Below are positions 24,711 through 33,240 of a DNA stretch of 36,823 bases, one piece after another; the first letter of the stretch is position 1, and each line of letters begins with the position of its first letter. Source of the stretch: JBGTIS01 sp041745535 (GTDB lineage: Bacteria > Bacteroidota > Bacteroidia > Cytophagales > Cyclobacteriaceae); NCBI GenBank assembly GCA_041745535.1, contig JBGTIS010000350.1, positions 1-36,823 on the forward strand. Direction: 5' to 3'. The position numbers and the translations under genes are program-made. The notes under the pieces were generated by a model that was given only the letters and a program-made list of their open reading frames with translations, searched no databases and had not been told where the DNA came from.

Positions 24711-25184
24711 TTACAGGTTATCCTCCTTTTATATTCGATGCGATTACATGAAATAATTAACAGGTAGTTACCTTAACTAAAGGCAAATTCAATCTTTTTT
24801 TATATAAGCAATTTCTAACCTCATAGGTTTAAGCTTTAACCCTAAATATTATTGGTTACTTGTGGTACTAACCCGGGCACCTCCGCTTTTCCGGATGACG
24901 CGGTATTACCCACAGTTATAAGCAGTTACCTCTTTAACAATTTGTTAATGCGAATATAACTATGTGATAAACCCGGAATCATAAGGAATTGATACCTTTA
25001 TTATTCCTAATTATTGAGAATAAATTTACAAATATTAAATAAAGTTTAGTATATTCATACTAAATTAGGTTACATATACTAAACATATTTATTATTCCGC
25101 TACCTCAAAAAATAATCGCTATGTAAAAATCATCCTCCACACACACCAAACCAATTAATACATAATACACAAAGCCACACTAAT
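24711..25184. other. Non-coding upstream region of the SusC/SusD locus
   Basis: A 474-base gap with no credible coding frame. It serves the SusC operon to the right and, on the left, the kup remnant. It becomes very AT-rich from about 24940 onward. The repeat cluster at 25045-25083 is the one clear element. No consensus TAnnTTTG was found, consistent with control by an alternative sigma factor. Confidence 0.6.
25045..25083 (+). promoter_or_regulatory. ATACTAAA repeat cluster, candidate operator of the susCD locus
   Basis: TTTAGTAT (25045-25052) and ATACTAAA (25057-25064) form a perfect inverted repeat with a four-base spacer; a third copy ATACTAAA follows at 25076-25083 as a direct repeat 19 bases along. 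The cluster lies 102 to 140 bases before the susC start. It resembles a dimer-binding site plus a half-site. The regulator is not identified. Confidence 0.5.
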
Positions 25185-28100
25185 ATGAAAAAAGATCGAC
25201 CTATTTTATTTTACCTGTTTCAGGCTATTCGTTTGTGCCTGCTTATCAGTTGTTCCTTTATGGGAACCATTGCCTTTGCCCAACAAGTGGTTAAAGGTAA
25301 AGTGAGCAGTGCCGACGAAGACCTGCCTATTCCAGGCGTAAATGTTATTATTAAGAATGCCACTACCGGTACCGTTACTGACAGCGACGGTAATTACTCC
25401 ATACAAGTACCTGATGTGTCCAGTACCCTCGTCTTTTCTTTTATTGGCTATCAGCCAGAAGAGGTTCAGGTGAACGGACGTTCTACCATTGACGTTTCTT
25501 TGCTGCCCAGCGTAGAACAGCTTTCAGAAATTGTAGTCACCGCACTGGGTATCGAAAGAGAAACCCAGTCGCTGGGTTATGCCGTACAGGAAATAAATGG
25601 AGAGAACCTGAATGAAGCCCGCGAAACTAACTTTACCAACGCGCTGGCTGGCAAGGTGGCTGGTCTGGATATTAAATCCAATACGGGGGTGGGCAGTTCT
25701 ACCCGTGTGGTGCTGCGGGGCGAATCTTCGCTCAGCATCAATGGAAACCAGCCCCTGTTTGTGGTGGATGGTATTCCCATCAGCAACAACATCAGCAACA
25801 CTACCGGCGCCGATTATGGAAACGGGGCAGCGGAAATTAATCCGGCCGATATCGAAAGTGTAAACGTACTGAAAGGTCCTGCCGCGGCTGCTTTGTATGG
25901 TTCTCGGGCAGCGAACGGAGTAATTGTAATTACCACCAAAACCGGAAAAAATAAACAGGGTTTGGGCCTTGCGATAAGTTCCAGCATTACCTTTGAGGAT
26001 GTGTTGCTCCTGCCCAGATTCCAGAATGAATTTGGAGGCGGTTCCAACGGTTTGTTTGAAGGTTCTAACTTTGGTTACCAGGGCAATCTGGATTTGTACC
26101 CGAACGGTATTCAGGATGGATACGACGAAAGCTGGGGGCCGCGTTTGAATTTTGGACCGAAACGTGCCCAGTTCGATTCACCCACTACCAATGGCTTTCG
26201 GGGCGCCGATGTACACCTGCGAAACCGGGGCGACATTATTCCTACTCCCTGGATTTCTCAACCCGATAACGTAAAAGATTTCTTTGACCTGGGGCGCACT
26301 TTATTTAATAATGTGGCCGTAGCCGGTGGCAACGATAACGGAAGCTTCAGGTTATCATACACCAATCTGAACCAGAAAGGGATCGTACCCAACAACGATT
26401 TGATGCGCAATACCATCGCTTTAAACACTACCTATAATTTTACCGATAAGTTTAAGGCCGATTTAAGCATGAGCTATATTAAAACGGAAAGCGATAACCG
26501 TCCCGATCAGGGTTATGGCCGCAATACGCCTATGTATTTTATGCTCTGGATGACCCGGCAGGTGAATATGAACAGCCTGAGAGATTACTGGCAACCCGGC
26601 CTGGAAGGTGTGCGGCAGTTTCAGTACAATTATGGCGAAAATCATAATAACCCTTTCTTCTACCAGTATGAAAACACAAGTGGGCAACTAAAAGACCATT
26701 TGCTGGGCAGAATCGCTCTTGCTTACGATTTTACTGATAATCTGAGCCTGATGGTACGCACCGGTACCGACCTGTACAACGACCACCGGCCCATTAAGCG
26801 GGCCGTCAGCACTGTGGGAAATGAAAGGGGAAGTTACCAGGAATCTGATATTTATTTTGAAGAAAGAAACTCTGATTTCCTGTTAAAATATGACTTTAAA
26901 AGCACCGGGAAATTCGGCATGGTGTTTTCGGCAGGTGCCAACCGGCTGGACCAAACCTACCGAAACACCAATGTTTTGGCTCCGGAACTGCTGATTCCCG
27001 GCATTTATAATCTGGGTAATAACGCATCGCCCATACAAACCAACGAATACAACAGTACAAGAAGAATTAACAGCGTGTATGGCCTGGCTCAGTTCGATTA
27101 TGACAATAAGCTGTTTTTAGATGTTACCGGCCGTAACGACTGGTCGAGTACCCTGCCTGAAAACAACAATTCGTATTTTTATCCTTCTGTTTCATTCAGT
27201 ACGCTATTCAATGAAGTACTCAATTTGCCACAGTTCATAGACCTGGCCCAACTGCGACTGGGTTGGGCAGAAGTGGGTAACGATACCGGGCCATACCAGC
27301 TATACAATTCATTTAATTACGAATTGCCCTGGGGTAATGAGCTGGCCCTGTCAGAACCTAATGCCCTGAAGAATCCGCAATTGAAGCCTGAATCAATCAA
27401 TACGTATGAAATTGGTGCCAATGTAAAGTTTTTTAATAACCGGCTGGGCATTGATTTTACCTATTACGACATACGCTCTAAAGACCAGATTCTGAACATA
27501 CCGCTTTCTAAAACCAGTGGTTACGACTCACGGGTGATCAATGCCGGAGAAATTAAAAACCAGGGTATTGAGGTAATGCTGAACGCTACGCCCATCAAAC
27601 TTCAGAATGGTTTTGAGTGGGAACTTAGCGTTAACTTCGCTAAAAATAACAGTGAAGTAGTAAAACTGGCCGAAGGAATAGATGCATTCGTACAATCCGC
27701 TCCCGGTGAGGAAGCTACTGTGGAAGCTCGGATTGGCGAAAGAATGGGCGCTTTGTATGGCCCCGGCATGGAGCGAGTGCCTGATGGCCCTATGAAAGGA
27801 GAAATTATTATTGGTGTAAACGGTCTGCCTATTAAAACCACCGAACCGATTTATCTGGGTAACTTCAATCCCGACTGGATTGGCGGTATTTCCAACTCCT
27901 TTTCTTTTAAAGGCGTGTATGCCCGGGCACTATTCGACTTCCGTCAGGGTGGGTCCTTTATTTCCCGTTTTTATAACAAAGCCATGGGAGCCGGTATTCT
28001 GGAAGAATCGGCCCCGGAAAGAGCGGCCCGGGAACCCGGCACCGAATATGATACCCCCTATTACCATGCCGGTGCCGCGCAGAACGAAGATGGTACCTAT

Positions 28101-28463
28101 ACGCAGAATCTGATCAGTACCGACGGCACCGCCAGCGAAGGTATTTACGGTACCGCCGCCAGAAACTATTATAAGCAATATTTCGATCATAATTCTGAAG
28201 CACAACTCATAGATGCTTCTTATGTGAAATTAAGAGAAGTGGCCGTTGGCTATACCCTACCGCAGGCCCTGTTGGGCAATTTTCCTCTGAAAAATATCAG
28301 GGTATCGTTTGTGGGCAGAAATCTTAAACTCTGGACAGATAATCCTCATTTCGATCCTGAAACGGCTATGGCCACTACCGGCGGCGGACTGATACCCGGT
28401 TTCGAGAATATGAGCCTGCCTTCTACCAGAAGCTGGGGATTTACCCTGAATTTTAACCTGTAA
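25185..28463 (+). CDS. SusC/RagA-family TonB-dependent outer-membrane transporter
   Basis: A 1,092-residue TonB-dependent transporter. A signal peptide ends near AFAQQ (about residue 34). A carboxypeptidase-regulatory-like domain follows (about 36-110, with VKGKVSSADEDLPIPGVNVI). The plug domain carries FVVDGIPISNN and VLKGPAAAALYGSRAANGVI, both SusC signatures. The rest is a 22-strand barrel ending with an aromatic tail. It imports a large ligand captured by the SusD partner 18 bases downstream. There is no N-terminal STN domain, so direct FecR/sigma signalling through this protein is not expected. The substrate is not deducible from this gene. Confidence 0.95.
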   Translation: MKKDRPILFYLFQAIRLCLLISCSFMGTIAFAQQVVKGKVSSADEDLPIPGVNVIIKNATTGTVTDSDGNYSIQVPDVSSTLVFSFIGYQPEEVQVNGRSTIDVSLLPSVEQLSEIVVTALGIERETQSLGYAVQEINGENLNEARETNFTNALAGKVAGLDIKSNTGVGSSTRVVLRGESSLSINGNQPLFVVDGIPISNNISNTTGADYGNGAAEINPADIESVNVLKGPAAAALYGSRAANGVIVITTKTGKNKQGLGLAISSSITFEDVLLLPRFQNEFGGGSNGLFEGSNFGYQGNLDLYPNGIQDGYDESWGPRLNFGPKRAQFDSPTTNGFRGADVHLRNRGDIIPTPWISQPDNVKDFFDLGRTLFNNVAVAGGNDNGSFRLSYTNLNQKGIVPNNDLMRNTIALNTTYNFTDKFKADLSMSYIKTESDNRPDQGYGRNTPMYFMLWMTRQVNMNSLRDYWQPGLEGVRQFQYNYGENHNNPFFYQYENTSGQLKDHLLGRIALAYDFTDNLSLMVRTGTDLYNDHRPIKRAVSTVGNERGSYQESDIYFEERNSDFLLKYDFKSTGKFGMVFSAGANRLDQTYRNTNVLAPELLIPGIYNLGNNASPIQTNEYNSTRRINSVYGLAQFDYDNKLFLDVTGRNDWSSTLPENNNSYFYPSVSFSTLFNEVLNLPQFIDLAQLRLGWAEVGNDTGPYQLYNSFNYELPWGNELALSEPNALKNPQLKPESINTYEIGANVKFFNNRLGIDFTYYDIRSKDQILNIPLSKTSGYDSRVINAGEIKNQGIEVMLNATPIKLQNGFEWELSVNFAKNNSEVVKLAEGIDAFVQSAPGEEATVEARIGERMGALYGPGMERVPDGPMKGEIIIGVNGLPIKTTEPIYLGNFNPDWIGGISNSFSFKGVYARALFDFRQGGSFISRFYNKAMGAGILEESAPERAAREPGTEYDTPYYHAGAAQNEDGTYTQNLISTDGTASEGIYGTAARNYYKQYFDHNSEAQLIDASYVKLREVAVGYTLPQALLGNFPLKNIRVSFVGRNLKLWTDNPHFDPETAMATTGGGLIPGFENMSLPSTRSWGFTLNFNL

Positions 28464-28481
28464 AATCTGAAGCGTATAATC

Positions 28482-29996
28482 ATGAAGAAATATATTATAA
28501 AATCAATTTTATTGCTGGTGGTATGTATCCTGCTTTCGGTAAGTTGTACCGACGATTTTCAGGAAATCAACACCAATCCCAATGCACCCGAACAGTTGTC
28601 TAATCCTGGATTGTTATTGCCCGCGCTTTTGCGGAGTGCCATGAACGACCATTATACCGGTTCGTGGCGAAGGGCCGATATTGTGGCCGATTACCTCGCC
28701 AATCAGTTTGTAAGCGCCTTTGACTGGTCGCCCGCCGATGCGGAGGAATATTTTCTATGGAGCTATTATGATCGGCTCCGGAACCTGAATACCATGATGG
28801 ATATGGCTACTGAAAGAGACCTGAAGAACTTTCAGGGACTTATTCTGGTACTCAAATCATTTATGTACCAGTCGATGACCGACATTTATGGCGATATCCC
28901 TTACTCTCAAGCCATTCAGGCTAAAAGTAACAACATCAATTTCCCTGCTTACGACACGCAGGAAACCATTTATAATGGCATACTGGCCGACCTGGAGGAA
29001 GCTAATACGCTATTGAGTACCGGCACCGACCCACTTACCGGCGATATTCTGTACAATGGCGATGTGCTGAAATGGAGAAAGTTTGCCAATTCGCTGCAAT
29101 TGCGTTGTTTAATGCGGATTTCAGACCGGAAAGACCCTGCTGCTGATATGGCCCGGATTGTAGGCGATCCGGCTAAATACCCGCTGTTTGAAACTTACCA
29201 GGATCAGGCTGCGCTGCAATATCTGGATGAACTGGGCAATGAATTTCCGCGGTACCGCGACACAGGTTATGGAGGCACCACCCATGCATCTACCACACTG
29301 GTAGATACCTTGCAATGGCTGAACGATCCTCGTTTGTACGTATTTGCCTTACCTACCCCTGCCACTGCCGGCGGTAATAATCCGCAGTATGCCGGCGTGC
29401 CTAATGGCATTCCTAACGAAGACCTGTACAATGGCGGCAGTGCCAACCAGTCGCCTCCCGGACTGCTGTGGGCACCCACCACCTGGGATGCGGAACTGGC
29501 CTCCCCTACGGCTGCCCAAAGCCTGATGATGACCAATTCTGAATTGCAGTTTATTCTGGCCGAAGCCGCTGAAAAAGGATTTATTACCGGCGACCCGGCC
29601 GTCTATTACCAGAAAGGCGTGCAGGATCAGTTCGATTATTATGCCAGCAGAATTCCCGATAACTACGTATTTCCCAAAGCTGCCGATGTGCAACCACCTG
29701 CCGCTTATTTTACCCAGCAAAGTGTAACTTATACGGGTACTCAGGAAGAAAAACTACATAAGATCTGGCTTCAGAAATGGCTGGCTTTGTTCAATTGCGG
29801 TTACGAAGGCTGGTCAGAATGGCGCAGAACCGGCGTACCTGAAATTGTAGCAGGACCCAACAGCCTGGGGTTTGTTCCGGTAAGATTTATTTATCCGCTG
29901 TCAGAGCAGAACTATAACAAGAAAAATTACGACGCTGCTGTAGCACGGCAGGGAGCGGATAATACCCAGACCAGAGTGTGGTGGGATGTAAACTAA
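28482..29996 (+). CDS. SusD/RagB-family surface lipoprotein
   Basis: A 504-residue substrate-binding lipoprotein that caps the SusC barrel. The lipoprotein signal ends at LLSVSC (Cys22), followed by the TDDFQEINTNPN stretch characteristic of the family. The C-terminus has the typical SusD end, with WRRTGVPE, RFIYPLSEQNYN and a closing VWWDVN. TPR-like helical repeats are expected between. It follows susC by 18 bases and is clearly part of the same transcript. Confidence 0.93.
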   Translation: MKKYIIKSILLLVVCILLSVSCTDDFQEINTNPNAPEQLSNPGLLLPALLRSAMNDHYTGSWRRADIVADYLANQFVSAFDWSPADAEEYFLWSYYDRLRNLNTMMDMATERDLKNFQGLILVLKSFMYQSMTDIYGDIPYSQAIQAKSNNINFPAYDTQETIYNGILADLEEANTLLSTGTDPLTGDILYNGDVLKWRKFANSLQLRCLMRISDRKDPAADMARIVGDPAKYPLFETYQDQAALQYLDELGNEFPRYRDTGYGGTTHASTTLVDTLQWLNDPRLYVFALPTPATAGGNNPQYAGVPNGIPNEDLYNGGSANQSPPGLLWAPTTWDAELASPTAAQSLMMTNSELQFILAEAAEKGFITGDPAVYYQKGVQDQFDYYASRIPDNYVFPKAADVQPPAAYFTQQSVTYTGTQEEKLHKIWLQKWLALFNCGYEGWSEWRRTGVPEIVAGPNSLGFVPVRFIYPLSEQNYNKKNYDAAVARQGADNTQTRVWWDVN

Positions 29997-30033
29997 ATCA
30001 AAAAAACTACAAGCTTAATTTAAGAAACCAAGC

Positions 30034-32547
30034 ATGAAATATATTTATTTATTATCTATTTACTTCCTGTTTTTTCTCGCCGCACAGCAGGTATGGGCAC
30101 AGGAACCCATTGTGTATTTGCCGCTGGACTCTACGCTGAACGATGCCAGCGGTAATGGTCTGAATGCTACTGATGCCGGTACCGAACCCGCTCAGTTCAT
30201 CAACGATTCGCAGCGGGGTATGGTAGCGAAATTTCCAGTAGCCGCCCATGCTCAGTTTCCTTTAGATCCTAAACTGGACTTTGGTACCGGCGATTTTTCA
30301 GTCGCCTTCTGGATTAAAGTGGATACCACCACCATTCCCGGCAGCGACCCTGCTATTTTTACCAACAAAGACTGGGGAAGTGGAGGCAATCCCGGTTTTC
30401 TGGTAGCGTTGGACGGCGCTGATGATCCCGGTACTCACCAATGGACCGTAAACGTGGCCGATGGTACCAGTCGCCTGGACTGGGATGCCGATGACAATCA
30501 GACCCAAACCCTGGTGGATGGCAAATGGCATTTTGTGGCTGTTGCCTTCGATCGTGATGCTACCATGAATGTGTATTTTGATGGGGAACTCAAACAAACT
30601 GATCCGGCTGAGGATTCCAAAAACCTGACCCTGGTTCCAGGTGACCTGAGTCCGGATAATCTGCCCTTAACCTTAATGCAGGATGCTACCGGTGTTTACG
30701 GCAGCGATTTTGAAGGGTTTCTGGATGACGTGCTGGTGTATAACAGGGTGGTTACCCCCGACGAAGTATCCAATATTTTCGCGAATGGTTATTCCAAAAA
30801 TCCGGCTTTAGGAGCTGATGTGTATTTGCCGCTGGACTCTACGCTGAACGATGCCAGCGGTAATGGTCTGAATGCTACTGATGCCGGTACCGAGCCTACC
30901 ACATTTGTACAGGATTCTGAACGGGGTATGGTGGCTAATTTCCCGACGGCTGCTCATGCCCAGTTTCCCTTAGATCCGAAACTGGATTTTGGTACCGAAG
31001 ACTTTACCATTGCTTTCTGGGTTAAAATAGATACCACCACCATCCCTGGCAGCGATCCAGCCATTTTTACCAACAAAGACTGGGGAAGCGGAGGCAATCC
31101 CGGTTTTCTGGTAGCGTTGGACGGCGCTGATGATCCCGGTGCTCACCAATGGACCGTAAACGTGGCCGATGGTACCAGTCGCCTGGACTGGGATGCCGAT
31201 GACAATCAGACCCAAACCCTGGTAGATGGCAAATGGCATTTTGTGGCTGTTGCTTTCGACCGCGATGCTACCATGAATGTGTATTTTGATGGGGAACTCA
31301 AACAAACTGATCCGGCTGAGGATTCTAAAAACCTAACCCTGGTTCCAGGTGACCTGAGTCCGGATAACCTGCCCTTAACCTTAATGCAGGATGCTACCGG
31401 TGTTTACGGCAGCGACTTTGCTGCCATGTTAGATGATGTACGGGTTTGGAAAGGAAAAGCTTTAAGCGCGGAAGCTGTGATGGAAGCGTTTACATTCTCT
31501 GTGGGAATACCCGGCGGAGATGAAACCTATGGTGCCGATGTGTATCTTCCCTTAGATACTACACTGAATGACGAAAGTGGCAATGGCGTACATGCTACCG
31601 ATGCCGGTGCTGAGCCCACTGTGTTCGTAGAAGATGAAATGCGGGGTCAGGTAGCTGAATTTCCTATCGCTGCTCATGCGCAGTTTCCGGAGGGCAACCC
31701 TTTTCTTGATTTTGGTACTGAAAATTTCAGTGTAGCGTTCTGGATAAAAATTGACCCGAACCTGCCCATTCCTAGCGATCCGGTAATTATCGGGAACAAA
31801 GACTGGGGAAGCGGAGGGAATCCCGGTTTTCTGGTGGCCCTGGATGGTGCCGATGACCCTGCGGCCCATTTGTGGACTGTAAATGCTTCGGATGGCGCTG
31901 GTGGCAGGCTGGACTGGGATGCTGATGACAATGCCACGCCCAATTTGAAAGACGGGCACTGGCATTTGGTAGCAGTAGCCTTTGATCGGGCCACTACCAT
32001 GAACGTGTATTTTGATGGGGAACTCAAACAATCGGATCCGGCTGACGACTCTAAAAACCTGACTTTAATCGCAGGAAGTTTAAGCACAACCCTTCCTTTT
32101 ACCCTGATGCAGGATGCTACCGGTGCGTATGGAAGCGATTTTGCTGCCATGCTGGACAATGTACGCATCTGGAAAGGAACAGCCATTAGTGCCGAGGTAG
32201 TAGCCACTATTTTCGCGGAAGACAAAGGTAACGGCGATGGTGGTGGTGGAGGTATTGTGTTGGGAACAGAACCACTGGTAAACAATCCAGAAGTACTAAA
32301 AGTATATCCCAACCCGGTACGCGGAGAGCAAGCCTTTTTCACAGTTCAGGTAGCCACTCCAACGGATGTAAGCCTAACGATTTACGACCAGCTAGGCAAT
32401 GTAATCCAGTCGGTAGCACATAAAAAAGTGGCTGCCGGGGCGCATACCCTCACCTGGGATACTTCTGCTTATAAGTCCGGCTTGTATTTTTACCACTTGC
32501 AGGGCGCTGGTTTACTGAAATCCGGAAGAGTATTGCTGATGAAATAA
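30034..32547 (+). CDS. Secreted triple-LamG protein with type IX sorting domain
   Basis: The 837-residue product has a signal peptide (1-22, ending VWAQE), three concanavalin-A-like LamG/laminin-G-3 domains starting near residues 27, 263 and 503, a Gly-rich linker (GNGDGGGGG), and a C-terminal T9SS type A sorting domain (about 757-837, opening KVYPNPVRGEQ). LamG-like domains bind glycans or other ligands. I infer a surface-attached binding protein for the same substrate as SusCD. No catalytic domain is visible. The first two domains are nearly identical at DNA level. Confidence 0.88.
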   Translation: MKYIYLLSIYFLFFLAAQQVWAQEPIVYLPLDSTLNDASGNGLNATDAGTEPAQFINDSQRGMVAKFPVAAHAQFPLDPKLDFGTGDFSVAFWIKVDTTTIPGSDPAIFTNKDWGSGGNPGFLVALDGADDPGTHQWTVNVADGTSRLDWDADDNQTQTLVDGKWHFVAVAFDRDATMNVYFDGELKQTDPAEDSKNLTLVPGDLSPDNLPLTLMQDATGVYGSDFEGFLDDVLVYNRVVTPDEVSNIFANGYSKNPALGADVYLPLDSTLNDASGNGLNATDAGTEPTTFVQDSERGMVANFPTAAHAQFPLDPKLDFGTEDFTIAFWVKIDTTTIPGSDPAIFTNKDWGSGGNPGFLVALDGADDPGAHQWTVNVADGTSRLDWDADDNQTQTLVDGKWHFVAVAFDRDATMNVYFDGELKQTDPAEDSKNLTLVPGDLSPDNLPLTLMQDATGVYGSDFAAMLDDVRVWKGKALSAEAVMEAFTFSVGIPGGDETYGADVYLPLDTTLNDESGNGVHATDAGAEPTVFVEDEMRGQVAEFPIAAHAQFPEGNPFLDFGTENFSVAFWIKIDPNLPIPSDPVIIGNKDWGSGGNPGFLVALDGADDPAAHLWTVNASDGAGGRLDWDADDNATPNLKDGHWHLVAVAFDRATTMNVYFDGELKQSDPADDSKNLTLIAGSLSTTLPFTLMQDATGAYGSDFAAMLDNVRIWKGTAISAEVVATIFAEDKGNGDGGGGGIVLGTEPLVNNPEVLKVYPNPVRGEQAFFTVQVATPTDVSLTIYDQLGNVIQSVAHKKVAAGAHTLTWDTSAYKSGLYFYHLQGAGLLKSGRVLLMK
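30113..31540 (+). repeat. Tandem repeat of LamG-domain units (708 bp and 720 bp)
   Basis: The LamG coding units begin at 30113, 30821 and 31541, a period of 236 and 240 codons. Units 1 and 2 are almost identical over long stretches (for example the first 70 bases of each unit, and the blocks encoding NKDWGSGGNPGF and FDGELKQTDPAEDSKN). Unit 3 (31541 to about 32215) shares the blocks but is diverged. The pattern indicates a recent duplication or gene conversion of units 1 and 2. Confidence 0.85.
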
Positions 32548-32584
32548 GGCTGATATCTGAACTAAACATTTAAAAATCAAAAAA

Positions 32585-33067
32585 ATGAAAAATACCAAAT
32601 TACTCCTTTTCTATATCATCATCCTATCCCAAATCGGATTCCTTGCCGGATGCGATGAGCATGGCGATCCGCAGGGAGATATCCCTTTGAACGACCAGCA
32701 AAAAGCTACCGTATCGATGCGGGGTGTATGGGCACAGGCTTCTGATGTATCGCTGCCCACCGGAACTACCGAGGGTGTGCTGGATAATCTGATCCTGGAA
32801 TTCCGGATCGACGACAATTACAATCCCAGTACTTTCTCAGCCTCAGGCGCGGACTACCTGTTCAGTGCGGCCGATGGCCTGTGGAACTGGGAAGATGCCA
32901 CTACCACCACAAAAATTGAACTGGAAAATGTAACGCCGATCTCCCAGATTACAGTGCTGAAAGAAACTGGCACCATCCGCGTATCTTTTGATTATGCAGG
33001 CGAGCAGGGCGGTCGGTATGCTGGTGTGGGTGAATATGGTGTAACCTTACGAAAAATAGAACCCTGA
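32585..33067 (+). CDS. Small lipoprotein of the SusCD locus, unknown function
   Basis: A 160-residue lipoprotein: a hydrophobic signal ending in FLAGC (Cys23) and a short Asp/Gly-rich linker (DEHGDPQGD) that favours outer-membrane export in Bacteroidota. A predicted beta-rich domain follows with no recognised catalytic motif. It resembles the small lipocalin-like lipoproteins common in SusCD loci. It sits 38 bases after the LamG gene and so should be co-expressed. It is probably a surface binding accessory. Confidence 0.75.
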   Translation: MKNTKLLLFYIIILSQIGFLAGCDEHGDPQGDIPLNDQQKATVSMRGVWAQASDVSLPTGTTEGVLDNLILEFRIDDNYNPSTFSASGADYLFSAADGLWNWEDATTTTKIELENVTPISQITVLKETGTIRVSFDYAGEQGGRYAGVGEYGVTLRKIEP

Positions 33068-33240
33068 TTGAATTTTATGCGCGCTTTTAAACCATTTCAT
33101 TTATATTCATGAAAATCATAAAAGTTAAATCATTCCATATTTATCCGATACTTATTAAAATAAAAATGAAGATCCTGATTTTATATCATTACCTTCTTTT
33201 ACCATTCATTTTGCATTCACAGCCCAAGTGTTCCATAAAA

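Noticed and set aside
31674..32342. 222-aa minus-strand open frame opposite the LamG protein
   Set aside because: Similar antisense frames recur opposite each LamG unit because the units are repeats; none looks like a protein.
33109..33240. Upstream in-frame start of the phosphodiesterase gene at 33109
   Set aside because: The extra 44 residues add an unusual double hydrophobic N-terminus, whereas the ATG at 33241 gives a standard lipoprotein signal ending LLISC.
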